From: Syntrophomonadaceae bacterium
GTDB taxonomy: Bacteria; Bacillota; Syntrophomonadia; Syntrophomonadales; Syntrophomonadaceae
Direction of reading: 5' to 3'
Length of the DNA stretch: 6,278 bases
Assembly (NCBI GenBank): GCA_012798055.1
Contig: JAAZOA010000204.1
Coordinates: forward strand, 1-6,278
Every line of letters begins with the position of its first letter. The stretch's first letter is position 1. The position numbers and the translations under genes are program-made. Positions 1 through 6,278 of the stretch are shown piece by piece. Under the pieces are notes generated by a model. That model saw nothing but the letters and a program-made list of their open reading frames with translations. It made no database searches and was not told the origin of the DNA.

Positions 1-408
1 ATGATTCTTATGCAATCGAGATACTGCCTGTTGGGCGGCAGGGTCGGTCTTGAACCGGAGAAATGCACAAGGCCCTGCCTGAAGGATGAGTATTATCTGC
101 GGGACGGCAAGGGATTTGAATTCCCGGTATCGACCGACCGTGAATGCCGGTTTTATGTTTTCAATTCCCGGACCCTCTGTATGATGGAAGACCTGGCCAG
201 GCTGCTCGCTCTTCGACCCACCAGCCTCAGAATAGAGGGCCGGAGGCTAAAGGCCGATGAGCTGAAGATGACGGTAAAGCTCTACCGGCAGGCCATCGAT
301 GAGCTGTGGACGGGAAACAGGCCAGATTTCGTAAAATATCAGCAGCAGTTGGCTAAGCTGAGCAATTCAGCCTTTACTAAAGGCCATTACTATCGCGGAG
401 TAGCATGA
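1..408 (+). CDS. U32-family peptidase-like protein, C-terminal part (5' end outside window)
   Basis: This is the last 135 codons of a U32-family protein. The ATG at position 1 is probably an internal Met, because the segment begins just before the cysteine-bearing core that lies deep inside U32 proteins. Visible cysteines are C9, C22, C26 and C49 (spacing C-x12-C-x3-C-x22-C). Four such cysteines bind a [4Fe-4S] cluster in characterised U32 members. Other family marks are YYLRD at 31-35, FNSRTLC at 54-60, the RIEGRR stretch near 77-82 and the closing FTKGHYYRG at 125-133. The protein stops right after the core, with no DUF3656-like extension. U32 members are annotated as collagenase-like peptidases, but well-studied ones (RlhA, TrhP, UbiU/V) support hydroxylation of rRNA, tRNA or ubiquinone precursors. 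The substrate here cannot be told. The stop overlaps the mutS2 start, so the two genes are probably cotranscribed. Family assignment is firm; function is open. Confidence 0.85.
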   Translation: MILMQSRYCLLGGRVGLEPEKCTRPCLKDEYYLRDGKGFEFPVSTDRECRFYVFNSRTLCMMEDLARLLALRPTSLRIEGRRLKADELKMTVKLYRQAIDELWTGNRPDFVKYQQQLAKLSNSAFTKGHYYRGVA

Positions 409-2750
409 AAATGGAACAGGGTATGCTGGATAAATTGGAATTTGCTAAAATACAGAAGCTCTTGGCTGACCGGGCTTATTCGCCGGGCGGCAGAACACTG
501 GCGGCGGCATTGGAGCCGGCAACTGAACTGGAGGTAGTCAGAAAGCGTTTGGATGAGACCCAGGAAGCTATGGACTTGCTCCATTTCGGAGAACCAGCAT
601 TTTTAGGCAGTCTACGGCCAGTCGCACAACATCTGGCCAAGGCCAGGGCAGCTGGAATCCTCAGCCCCGGGCAGCTCTATGAGGTTTATCACTTGTGCAG
701 GGCTGCGAGGTTAACCGCGCAATATTGCAGCAGTGCTGCCCTTCGGGTGCTCAACCATATAGCTGCAGACATCCGGCCATTTCCGGATCTGGAAAAACAG
801 ATCCAGGCAGCCATAAATGAAGATGGCACTGTCCTCGACGACGCCTCCAAGGAACTCAAATACATCCGCCGGCAAATAGACAGTGCAAGGCACCGCATCA
901 AGGATTATCTGCATAATTTCATCCGCTCCGGAAACAACCAGAGCCTCCTGCAGGATGCCCTGATTACAGACCGGGCAGGGCGTTACGTTATCCCGGTCAA
1001 ACAGGAGCATCGCCACGATGTTAAGGGAATAGTCCACGATGAGTCGGCCAGTGGAGCCACCGTATTCATTGAGCCCACGGCGGTGGTCGAGCAGAACAAC
1101 AAGATTAAAAGCTTGGAAATCGAGGAAAAACGGGAAATCGAAAGGATTCTGAGACTGCTGAGCTTGGAGGTCAGCGACCGAGCCTTGGCATTAGAGTTAA
1201 ATTATGATATTCTGAGCCGCCTGGACATGATCTTTGCCAGAGGGCATCTGGCTTATGACCTGAATGCCTTCAGGCCGGAGGTCAATGATGAGGGACGCAT
1301 CGACCTGGGGCGCGCCCGCCATCCTCTTTTAGGCGAAAGGGCTGTTCCCATCAATGTTGCGCTTGGCAAGGAATTTGACATTCTGGTGATTACCGGGCCT
1401 AATACCGGCGGTAAAACTGTGGTGCTCAAAACCATCGGCTTGCTTACGGCGATGGCCTTATCCGGACTGTTCATCCCAGCCCGGGAGAAGAGCGATATTT
1501 CGGTTTTTAAAAAAATATTTGTCGACATCGGGGATGAACAGAGTATAGAGCAGTCCTTGAGTACATTTTCTTCTCACCTTAAGAATATTGTGCATATCTT
1601 GGAAGAGGCTGATGACCGTTCCCTGGTGCTATTGGATGAGCTGGGGGCGGGAACAGATCCGGTAGAAGGATCCGCCCTGGCCCGCGCCATTTTGGAGGAG
1701 TTGAAAGATCGCCAGAGCAAAGTTGTTGTGACTACCCATCAAAGCGATTTGAAGACTTTTGCTTACCAAAACGATAGGGTTGAAAATGCATGTGTGGAAT
1801 TCAATCCTATAACCCTGGAACCTACCTATGAACTGACCATTGGCACCCCTGGTCAGAGCAATGCCTTTGAAATAGCCCTGCGTTTAGGATTGGCCCCTGA
1901 ATTGGTAGAACGGGGCAGGTTGCTGGTCCCCCAGAGGGAGATGGAGATAGGCAATATGATCCGCCAGTTGAAGGAGAGCCGATACCAATTTGACACGGGC
2001 AGCAGGGAATTGGATGAGGCAAAGCGCCAGCTGGAGCAGGATATAGAGGACTTTCAGCGGGAGCGAGCTGCGCTGGAAGAAGAAAAGGCTGCTGCCATTC
2101 TTAAAGCCAGGCAGGAAGCTGACCAGTATGTGAGACGAATAAAACGGGAGGCCAATGAATCTCTTGAGGAGCTTAAAGAGCTGCTCAAGGACAGGGAACG
2201 TCCCCCCAAATGGCATGAAGTGGAACAAAAGAGCAAAAGGCTCAGGGATCTTTCGGTTAAATTCTATGATGAGCAACCGGTATCAGCTGCGCAAGAATTC
2301 AGGCCAGGGGACTTTGTAATGGTGAGGAGCGTCAATCAACATGGCACCGTGGTGGAAGGACCAAATGCCCAGGGTGAAGTGACTCTGCAGATCGGGTCCA
2401 TCAAACTGACAGTGCACAGGGATCAAATAGAACCTGGTACAGCCAAGGGCAAAGAAGAAAAAATCAAAGGCAGTTATTCCCATACGTATTTGGAAAAGAC
2501 CCAACAAATATCACCGCAAATCGATCTGAGAGGCAAATATGCTGAAGATGCGATAGAGGAACTGGATAAGTACCTTGAAGATGCCAATCTGGCCGGTTTG
2601 GACTGGATTAGGATAATTCATGGCAAAGGGACCGGAGCCTTGCGCTCCGCGGTGCGAAATTATCTCAAAGGACAACGTTACGTCACAGACTTCAGGGACG
2701 GTTCCAGAGAAGAAGGCGGATACGGGGCAACTGTAGTCAGCCTGAAATAA
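405..2750 (+). CDS. mutS2: Endonuclease MutS2 / ribosome-collision factor (MutS family with Smr domain)
   Basis: Full-length MutS2 (781 aa; the Bacillus subtilis protein is about 785). It lacks the mismatch-recognition domain of MutS, as usual for this family. An N-terminal helical core/clamp (about 1-300) leads to the ABC-type ATPase: Walker A GPNTGGKT at 331-338, the DEQSIEQSLSTFSSH signature at 377-391, Walker B ending in D411-E412, and an H-loop TTH at 443-445. A charged coiled coil follows (about 515-600), then a KOW-like beta segment (about 632-677) and a C-terminal Smr domain (703-781) with IDLRG at 706-710 and HGKGTG at 739-744. The family dimerises. It has been linked to suppression of recombination, nuclease activity through Smr, and, in Bacillus, splitting of collided ribosomes. 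The ATG at 405 overlaps the upstream TGA as ATGA. GGAG at 397-400 lies 4 nt before it and 10 nt before an in-frame ATG at 411, so the true start could be 411. No promoter of its own is seen; it probably shares the U32 gene's transcript. Confidence 0.97.
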   Translation: MKMEQGMLDKLEFAKIQKLLADRAYSPGGRTLAAALEPATELEVVRKRLDETQEAMDLLHFGEPAFLGSLRPVAQHLAKARAAGILSPGQLYEVYHLCRAARLTAQYCSSAALRVLNHIAADIRPFPDLEKQIQAAINEDGTVLDDASKELKYIRRQIDSARHRIKDYLHNFIRSGNNQSLLQDALITDRAGRYVIPVKQEHRHDVKGIVHDESASGATVFIEPTAVVEQNNKIKSLEIEEKREIERILRLLSLEVSDRALALELNYDILSRLDMIFARGHLAYDLNAFRPEVNDEGRIDLGRARHPLLGERAVPINVALGKEFDILVITGPNTGGKTVVLKTIGLLTAMALSGLFIPAREKSDISVFKKIFVDIGDEQSIEQSLSTFSSHLKNIVHILEEADDRSLVLLDELGAGTDPVEGSALARAILEELKDRQSKVVVTTHQSDLKTFAYQNDRVENACVEFNPITLEPTYELTIGTPGQSNAFEIALRLGLAPELVERGRLLVPQREMEIGNMIRQLKESRYQFDTGSRELDEAKRQLEQDIEDFQRERAALEEEKAAAILKARQEADQYVRRIKREANESLEELKELLKDRERPPKWHEVEQKSKRLRDLSVKFYDEQPVSAAQEFRPGDFVMVRSVNQHGTVVEGPNAQGEVTLQIGSIKLTVHRDQIEPGTAKGKEEKIKGSYSHTYLEKTQQISPQIDLRGKYAEDAIEELDKYLEDANLAGLDWIRIIHGKGTGALRSAVRNYLKGQRYVTDFRDGSREEGGYGATVVSLK

Positions 2751-2779
2751 GGAAAATATATTAGCATGGTAAAATCCAT

Positions 2780-2816
2780 AAAGACCACCTGATCAACGCT
2801 TGATCAGGTGGTCTTT
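2780..2816. terminator. Putative bidirectional Rho-independent terminator between convergent genes
   Basis: A perfect 17-bp inverted repeat (2780-2796 pairing with 2800-2816) encloses a 3-nt loop, CGC. It lies 29 bases after the mutS2 stop and at the very end of the minus-strand PBP gene. The arms end in AAA/TTT, so a transcript from either strand finishes the stem with UUU. The tract beyond is interrupted: the minus strand continues ATGGATTTT, the plus strand CAAGTT. The U-run is therefore weaker than in a classic terminator and looks better on the minus strand. The strength of the stem and the convergent setting support the call. Confidence 0.75.
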
Positions 2817-5177
2817 CAAGTTGCAGGCCGGCAAGTTTTCACTGGAGGGGACCACGATAGTCTGCAGGGACTGGCTGGGACAGCCGCCGCTTTGACCGGA
2901 TGACGGTATATTGGCTTTATAGAACAGGCCGTTATGGCGAGGATCAGTACAAATAACCACCACGCTGTTGCCTGAACCGGAACTACCTGATCCATGCAGG
3001 GGACAGTATTCCGCAGGGATCTTGGAAGATTCATAACTGGCAGTCCCGGTTTTGACCGCAGCAATGGTCTTGGTCAACGAGCAATAGGGAGTAGCCAATT
3101 TGCCCGTCTCGGCGCAGACCAGGACGTTTTCATGAATTGTACAGGAAGCAGTAGGGGCATAATCTTTCAGGCAGTACTCGGTAATCGTCTGCTCTTTCGG
3201 ACAGATAGGGGAGGGCAGCTTGCCTGATTTGGTGCATACAGTCACCTGGATTATATTGCCTGGCATGGTCCAAGCTCCGGGCTTATTTGTCTGGTATAAT
3301 TTCTGCATCATGGCTTTGAACATAAGTGCTGGACTTCCGCCGCCAAATGAGTTGACCATCTTGTTTTTCTGGTCGTCATAACCCATCCATACCGCCCCTG
3401 AGTACAGGGGAGTGGTCCCACAAAACCAGGCATCTGTCAATTCTTCCGATGTGCCTGTTTTACCGGCGGTAGGAACATTGGGAACCTTGGCATTGGTCCC
3501 GGTTCCTGAGCTGACTACTGTTTGCAGCATGCTGTTCATCAACCAGGCGGTCTGTTCACTCATTACCCGTTTGCTGGCAGGCTTGAATTCATAGATGACA
3601 ACTCCGTTGGCATCGATGATCTTATTGATAAAGTGAGGGGTGTTGTATAGTCCGGTATTGCCGAAAGCGCTGTAAGCAGCAGCCATCTGTACCGGTGTTG
3701 CCCCCTTGGTCAGGCCGCCTAAAGCCAGCGAAGCCAGATTGAGATCATTCCTGCCGGGGGTGTCCACAAGGCTCAGACCCAAAGAACGGCCCATGTCGAA
3801 ACCATGGCGGATGCCGACCAAATCCAGCAACTGGACCGCATAGGTATTGATGGAATACTGCACCGCAGTCCGCATGGTGATAAGGCCCCGGTATTTGCCA
3901 TCGTAGTTCTTTGGCTCCCACACCCCAATTTGAGTTTTATAGGAAAGGGGGGAATCATCCAGAACCAGATAGGGCATCCGACCTTCTTCCAAAGCTGGTG
4001 AATATACAGTCAGGGGTTTAATAGAGGATCCTGGCTGCCGGTATGCATCCGTAGCCCGGTTGAAACCGCGCTGAACTTCGTATTCGCGGCCACCCATAAC
4101 CGCTTTTATATCCCCGTTGCGGTTATCTATAATAGCCATTCCAGCCTGGATTTTGGTGTCTTTAACGTTACTAGCCGGGAAATGGGATGCATTCTTGAAA
4201 TAATCCTCTGCATAGGCCTGCAGAGGTGCATTAGCAGTGGTATATATTTTGAGACCCGACTTGTAGATGGCGCCTTCCGCGTCCTCATAACCTTTTACAT
4301 CCTCCAGAATTTGTACAGCTTCATCAATTACCGCATCAACGAAAAAACCATACTTAGCGTTGGTAGTGCTCTGGCCTTTAGCCAGGTTCAAGGGAGCCTC
4401 GAAAGCAGTATTGGCATCGACTTCAGTGATATAACCAGAATCAACCATGCTGGCCAAAACCAATTTTTGCCTGGCCTTTGCTTTATCAAGATTAATGAAA
4501 GGATTGTAATTGCTGGGACTCTGCACCAATCCAGCCAGCAGAGAGGCTTCCGGCAGAGATAATTGGCTTACATCTTTGGCAAAATAAGTATTGGCTGCAG
4601 CCTGGACGCCGTAGGCGCCTGCACCGAAGGGAATTTTGTTCAGGTACATCTCTAAGATTTCTTCTTTGGAAAAAGCCATTTCGATTTTAACAGCCAATAA
4701 GACTTCTTTCATCTTGCGCAGCCAATTCTTGTCAGCAGTCAGAAAAGCGCTGCGGGCAAGCTGCTGGGTGATCGTGCTGGCACCTTGCCCCGTCAGGTCC
4801 CCAGATTGGACATTTCTTAACAGAGCCCTGGCGATCCCGCGCAAGGTCACCCCATGATGTTCATAAAAAGCTTTATCTTCGGTGGCGATAAAAGCCTGCT
4901 GCAGGACCGGGGGGATTTTCTCCAGGGCCACTTCAGTGCGGTTCTCACCCGCGTGCAGGCTGGAGAATGGCTGGCCAGAGTCATCATAGAGCAGGGTGCT
5001 GTTGGTCCCTGATAAAAGCTGCGGATCAAATTCCGGTAGCTGCATACCCACATAGGTAACCAGGCCGACCGAGAAGATGAAACCCAGCAACACGATTAAA
5101 CCCATGAGTCGCAGCCAATTGATACGAATTTTGGTCTTGCGTGGCGGACGGCTATTTTTTGCCGGCTCTTGCACCAT
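2793..5177 (-). CDS. Class A penicillin-binding protein, PBP1A type (bifunctional transglycosylase/transpeptidase)
   Basis: A 794-aa bitopic membrane enzyme that polymerises lipid II into glycan strands and cross-links them outside the membrane. A basic cytoplasmic tail (1-20) precedes one transmembrane helix (about 22-46). The GT51 glycosyltransferase domain (about 60-235) shows EDKAFYEHHG at 100-109 with catalytic Glu100, GQGASTITQQLAR at 130-142, KMKEVLLA at 155-162 and EILEMYLNKIPFGAGAYG at 173-190. The transpeptidase domain (about 300-625) has all three motifs: SSIK at 384-387 (nucleophile Ser384), SIN at 442-444 and KTGT at 573-576. Both activities should be intact. After the catalytic core comes a tail of about 150 residues with ten cysteines and a GSGSSGSGNS linker at 729-738. 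ATG at 5175-5177 is chosen because GGAG (5188-5191) sits 10 nt upstream. The gene runs divergently from tyrS and convergently to mutS2, so it is likely monocistronic. Its last codons form one arm of the terminator hairpin. It could be named ponA, pbpA or mrcA; I do not choose. Confidence 0.97.
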   Translation of the reverse strand: MVQEPAKNSRPPRKTKIRINWLRLMGLIVLLGFIFSVGLVTYVGMQLPEFDPQLLSGTNSTLLYDDSGQPFSSLHAGENRTEVALEKIPPVLQQAFIATEDKAFYEHHGVTLRGIARALLRNVQSGDLTGQGASTITQQLARSAFLTADKNWLRKMKEVLLAVKIEMAFSKEEILEMYLNKIPFGAGAYGVQAAANTYFAKDVSQLSLPEASLLAGLVQSPSNYNPFINLDKAKARQKLVLASMVDSGYITEVDANTAFEAPLNLAKGQSTTNAKYGFFVDAVIDEAVQILEDVKGYEDAEGAIYKSGLKIYTTANAPLQAYAEDYFKNASHFPASNVKDTKIQAGMAIIDNRNGDIKAVMGGREYEVQRGFNRATDAYRQPGSSIKPLTVYSPALEEGRMPYLVLDDSPLSYKTQIGVWEPKNYDGKYRGLITMRTAVQYSINTYAVQLLDLVGIRHGFDMGRSLGLSLVDTPGRNDLNLASLALGGLTKGATPVQMAAAYSAFGNTGLYNTPHFINKIIDANGVVIYEFKPASKRVMSEQTAWLMNSMLQTVVSSGTGTNAKVPNVPTAGKTGTSEELTDAWFCGTTPLYSGAVWMGYDDQKNKMVNSFGGGSPALMFKAMMQKLYQTNKPGAWTMPGNIIQVTVCTKSGKLPSPICPKEQTITEYCLKDYAPTASCTIHENVLVCAETGKLATPYCSLTKTIAAVKTGTASYESSKIPAEYCPLHGSGSSGSGNSVVVICTDPRHNGLFYKANIPSSGQSGGCPSQSLQTIVVPSSENLPACNLKDHLIKR
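2823..3245 (-). other. Cysteine-rich C-terminal tail of the PBP with degenerate internal repeats
   Basis: This stretch encodes residues 645-785, beyond the transpeptidase domain. Cysteines are at 648, 659, 669, 679, 688, 699, 725, 743, 766 and 785. Two units line up 40 residues apart: VTVC-x3-GKL-x4-C (C648, C659) and VLVC-x3-GKL-x4-C (C688, C699). A third segment, VVVIC ending at C743, repeats the hydrophobic lead-in without GKL. Similar Cys/SGKL tails occur, from memory, on some clostridial PBPs. The tail is extracytoplasmic, so disulfide bonds or metal binding are possible. Its role is unknown. Confidence 0.7.
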
Positions 5178-5187
5178 TTCGGATAGA

Positions 5188-5194
5188 CTCCTTT
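5188..5194 (-). promoter_or_regulatory. Shine-Dalgarno site of the PBP gene
   Basis: On the minus strand this reads AAAGGAG, 10 nt upstream of the ATG at 5177. It supports that start over the adjacent GTG codon or later candidates. The spacing is slightly long but workable. Confidence 0.75.
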
Positions 5195-5250
5195 ACAGAC
5201 ATTGATGAATTAATTTGACAAACAGGTGAAAAATCCTGCTGGTGGATAGA

Positions 5251-5302
5251 GGGATGTGCTCATATAACGCCAAGTTCAGCCGGTCTTATTATTGCACATC
5301 CC
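5251..5302. repeat. 9-bp perfect inverted repeat pair, possible operator sites
   Basis: GGGATGTGC at 5251-5259 is matched by its exact reverse complement GCACATCCC at 5294-5302. The half-sites are separated by 34 bp, with centres 43 bp apart, close to four helical turns. The right copy overlaps the proposed tyrS -35 element. It could be a pair of protein-binding sites serving both divergent genes, or chance. An RNA hairpin seems less likely, because the loop would be 34 nt and the proposed tyrS transcript starts downstream. Confidence 0.4.
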
Positions 5303-5321
5303 GCCAGCGTTGTGCTATCAT
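5292..5321 (+). promoter_or_regulatory. Candidate sigma-A promoter for tyrS
   Basis: TTGCAC (5292-5297) and TATCAT (5316-5321) are separated by 18 bp. A TG at 5313-5314 just before the -10 makes it an extended -10 promoter. Transcription would start near 5328 and leave a leader of only about 20 nt before the tyrS ATG. Based on consensus match only. Confidence 0.55.
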
Positions 5322-5332
5322 TTTTTAGTGGC

Positions 5333-5339
5333 AGGGAGG
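5333..5339 (+). promoter_or_regulatory. Shine-Dalgarno site of tyrS
   Basis: AGGGAGG lies 7 nt upstream of the ATG at 5347. This is strong and ideally spaced, and it settles the tyrS start. Confidence 0.85.
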
Positions 5340-5346
5340 TAGGAAT

Positions 5347-6278
5347 ATGGCATTATCATTCAAACAAGAGGCAGAGCGCCAGATGGAACAGATTGAACGG
5401 GGAGTAGTCGAAATAATCCCCCGGGAAGAATTGCTGCGCAAACTGGAAAAATCCATCAAAGAGAAAAAACCCTTGAGGATCAAACTGGGGTTGGACCCAA
5501 CGGCCCCAGATATTCATCTGGGACATACGGTCGTGCTGAATAAGCTGAGACAATTTCAGGACCTGGGGCACGAAGTTCATCTCATCATCGGCGACTTTAC
5601 CGGCCGCATCGGTGATCCCAGCGGCAAATCAGAGACCCGGAAACAACTCAGCGAAGACGAAATCATGATCAATGCCCGGACTTACCAGGAACAGATCTAC
5701 AAAGTGTTGGACCGGGAAAAAACCATAATGCATTTCAACAGCGAATGGCTAGGCAGAATGACCTTTATCGATGTGCTGCAGCTGGCAGGCAAATACACCG
5801 TGGCCCGCATGATGGAACGGGATGATTTCGAAAAACGTTTTAAAGAAGGATTGCCGATAGGAGTCCACGAACTCATGTACCCGCTGATGCAGGGCTATGA
5901 TTCGGTAGCTCTGGAGGCGGATGTGGAGATGGGAGGAACAGACCAAAAGTTCAACCTCCTGGTTGGTCGCCATCTGCTCCGGGAATACGGTTTAGAACCC
6001 CAGGTGGCCTTGATGATGCCGATACTTGAAGGTACCGACGGGATTCAGAAGATGAGCAAGAGCCTGGGCAACTACATCGGGGTCAGTGAAGAACCATATG
6101 AGATGTTTGGCAAGACCATGTCCATTAATGACCGGCTAATTTGCAGGTATTTTGAACTTCTGACCAGAGTGCCAATGCCGGAGATAGAAGAGATGAGGAC
6201 CAAGATGGAAAAAAGGGAAATGAATCCCCGTGATGCCAAGATGCGGCTGGCGATAGAGATCATATCCACTTTTCACAG
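5347..6278 (+). CDS. tyrS: Tyrosyl-tRNA synthetase, N-terminal 310 codons (3' end outside window)
   Basis: This enzyme activates tyrosine with ATP and loads it onto tRNA-Tyr in the cytoplasm. The reading frame stays open from the ATG at 5347 to the window edge and breaks off within codon 311. The class I catalytic fold is clear: LGLDPTAPDIHLGH at 47-60 holds the HIGH-type motif HLGH (57-60), followed by GDFTGRIGDPSG at 82-93, QGYDSVALEAD at 182-192, GGTDQKFN at 196-203 and a canonical KMSKS at 235-239. The sequence from VEIIP to LRIKLGLDPTAPDIHLGH resembles the TyrZ-type subfamily (about 400 aa, ending in an S4 RNA-binding domain) rather than the B. subtilis TyrS type. The S4 domain should lie beyond the window. 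It is preceded by an ideal ribosome binding site and a probable promoter of its own, with no T-box leader. Identity is firm; only the subfamily label rests on recall. Confidence 0.96.
   Translation, partial: MALSFKQEAERQMEQIERGVVEIIPREELLRKLEKSIKEKKPLRIKLGLDPTAPDIHLGHTVVLNKLRQFQDLGHEVHLIIGDFTGRIGDPSGKSETRKQLSEDEIMINARTYQEQIYKVLDREKTIMHFNSEWLGRMTFIDVLQLAGKYTVARMMERDDFEKRFKEGLPIGVHELMYPLMQGYDSVALEADVEMGGTDQKFNLLVGRHLLREYGLEPQVALMMPILEGTDGIQKMSKSLGNYIGVSEEPYEMFGKTMSINDRLICRYFELLTRVPMPEIEEMRTKMEKREMNPRDAKMRLAIEIISTFH

Larger units (their letters stand above)
5178..5346. promoter_or_regulatory. Divergent intergenic region between the PBP gene and tyrS
   Basis: The 169 bp carry signals for both genes. 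For tyrS there is a plausible sigma-A promoter near 5292-5321. For the PBP gene I see no convincing -35/-10 pair on the minus strand; the best I can find is TTGGCG followed by a weak TCTATC. A TTGACA on the plus strand at 5215-5220 has no good -10 at 17 or 18 bp. A 9-bp inverted repeat pair spans 5251-5302. No T-box, riboswitch or small ORF with its own ribosome binding site is evident. Confidence 0.6.

Noticed and set aside
711..1037. A 108-codon minus-strand open frame with several cysteines inside mutS2
   Set aside because: It is fully overlapped by the well-supported mutS2 frame, and its cysteines form no regular zinc-finger spacing.
1884..2276. A 130-codon open frame on the minus strand inside mutS2
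   Set aside because: It lies wholly antisense to the conserved ATPase end and coiled coil of MutS2, and its translation looks like no family I recognise. A coding shadow.
3042..3053. Second KTGT (residues 709-712) in the PBP tail, resembling a transpeptidase motif
   Set aside because: The catalytic KTGT is at 573-576 in proper order after SSIK and SIN. This copy lies outside the domain with no partner motifs and is most likely chance.
4182..4562. A 126-codon open frame on the plus strand inside the PBP gene
   Set aside because: It is antisense to the conserved GT51 domain and the start of the transpeptidase region, with no recognisable motif. A coding shadow.
5208..5215. Palindrome AATTAATT upstream of the PBP ribosome binding site
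   Set aside because: Short and AT-only, expected often by chance in an intergenic region; no extended symmetry supports an operator.
5215..5220. Consensus TTGACA on the plus strand in the intergenic region as a tyrS -35
   Set aside because: No acceptable -10 lies 16-18 bp downstream. The TTGCAC/TATCAT pair nearer tyrS fits better.
1..6278. Search for CRISPR repeats, transposase genes, tRNA or rRNA genes and phage or defence genes
   Set aside because: Nothing of the kind was seen. All long frames belong to the four housekeeping genes, and the gaps between them are short.

Overview
The window reads as an ordinary chromosomal segment of a low-to-mid GC Gram-positive bacterium, most likely an anaerobic Bacillota of class Clostridia. 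The grounds are strong GGAG-type ribosome binding sites, a MutS2 with a C-terminal Smr domain, a class A penicillin-binding protein whose tail resembles clostridial/Peptococcaceae homologues as I remember them, and a TyrZ-type tyrosyl-tRNA synthetase. I cannot fix the genus from sequence alone.

Layout, left to right. (1) Positions 1-408, plus strand: the 3' end of a U32-family ('collagenase-like') gene whose start lies outside the window. (2) Positions 405-2750, plus strand: a complete mutS2, joined to the U32 gene by an ATGA stop/start overlap and so almost certainly in the same operon. (3) Positions 2751-2820: a short convergent gap with a near-perfect 17-bp hairpin. It is probably a two-way terminator, and it includes the last codons and stop of the next gene. 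(4) Positions 2793-5177, minus strand: a complete bifunctional peptidoglycan synthase (PBP1A type) with an unusual cysteine-rich C-terminal tail. (5) Positions 5178-5346: a 169-bp divergent intergenic region with a plausible tyrS promoter, Shine-Dalgarno sites for both genes and a 9-bp inverted repeat pair. (6) Positions 5347-6278, plus strand: the first 310 codons of tyrS, cut off by the window edge before its C-terminal S4 domain.

Functionally the window holds three unlinked jobs. The U32/mutS2 pair may serve translation quality control: several U32 proteins modify rRNA or tRNA, and MutS2 acts on collided ribosomes in Bacillus. The PBP builds cell wall. TyrS charges tRNA-Tyr.

I found no mobile element, CRISPR array, tRNA or rRNA gene, and no convincing new multi-gene system. 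The points most worth a second look are the inverted repeat between the divergent genes, the lack of a T-box leader at tyrS, the cysteine-rich PBP tail, and the terminator hairpin that overlaps coding sequence.
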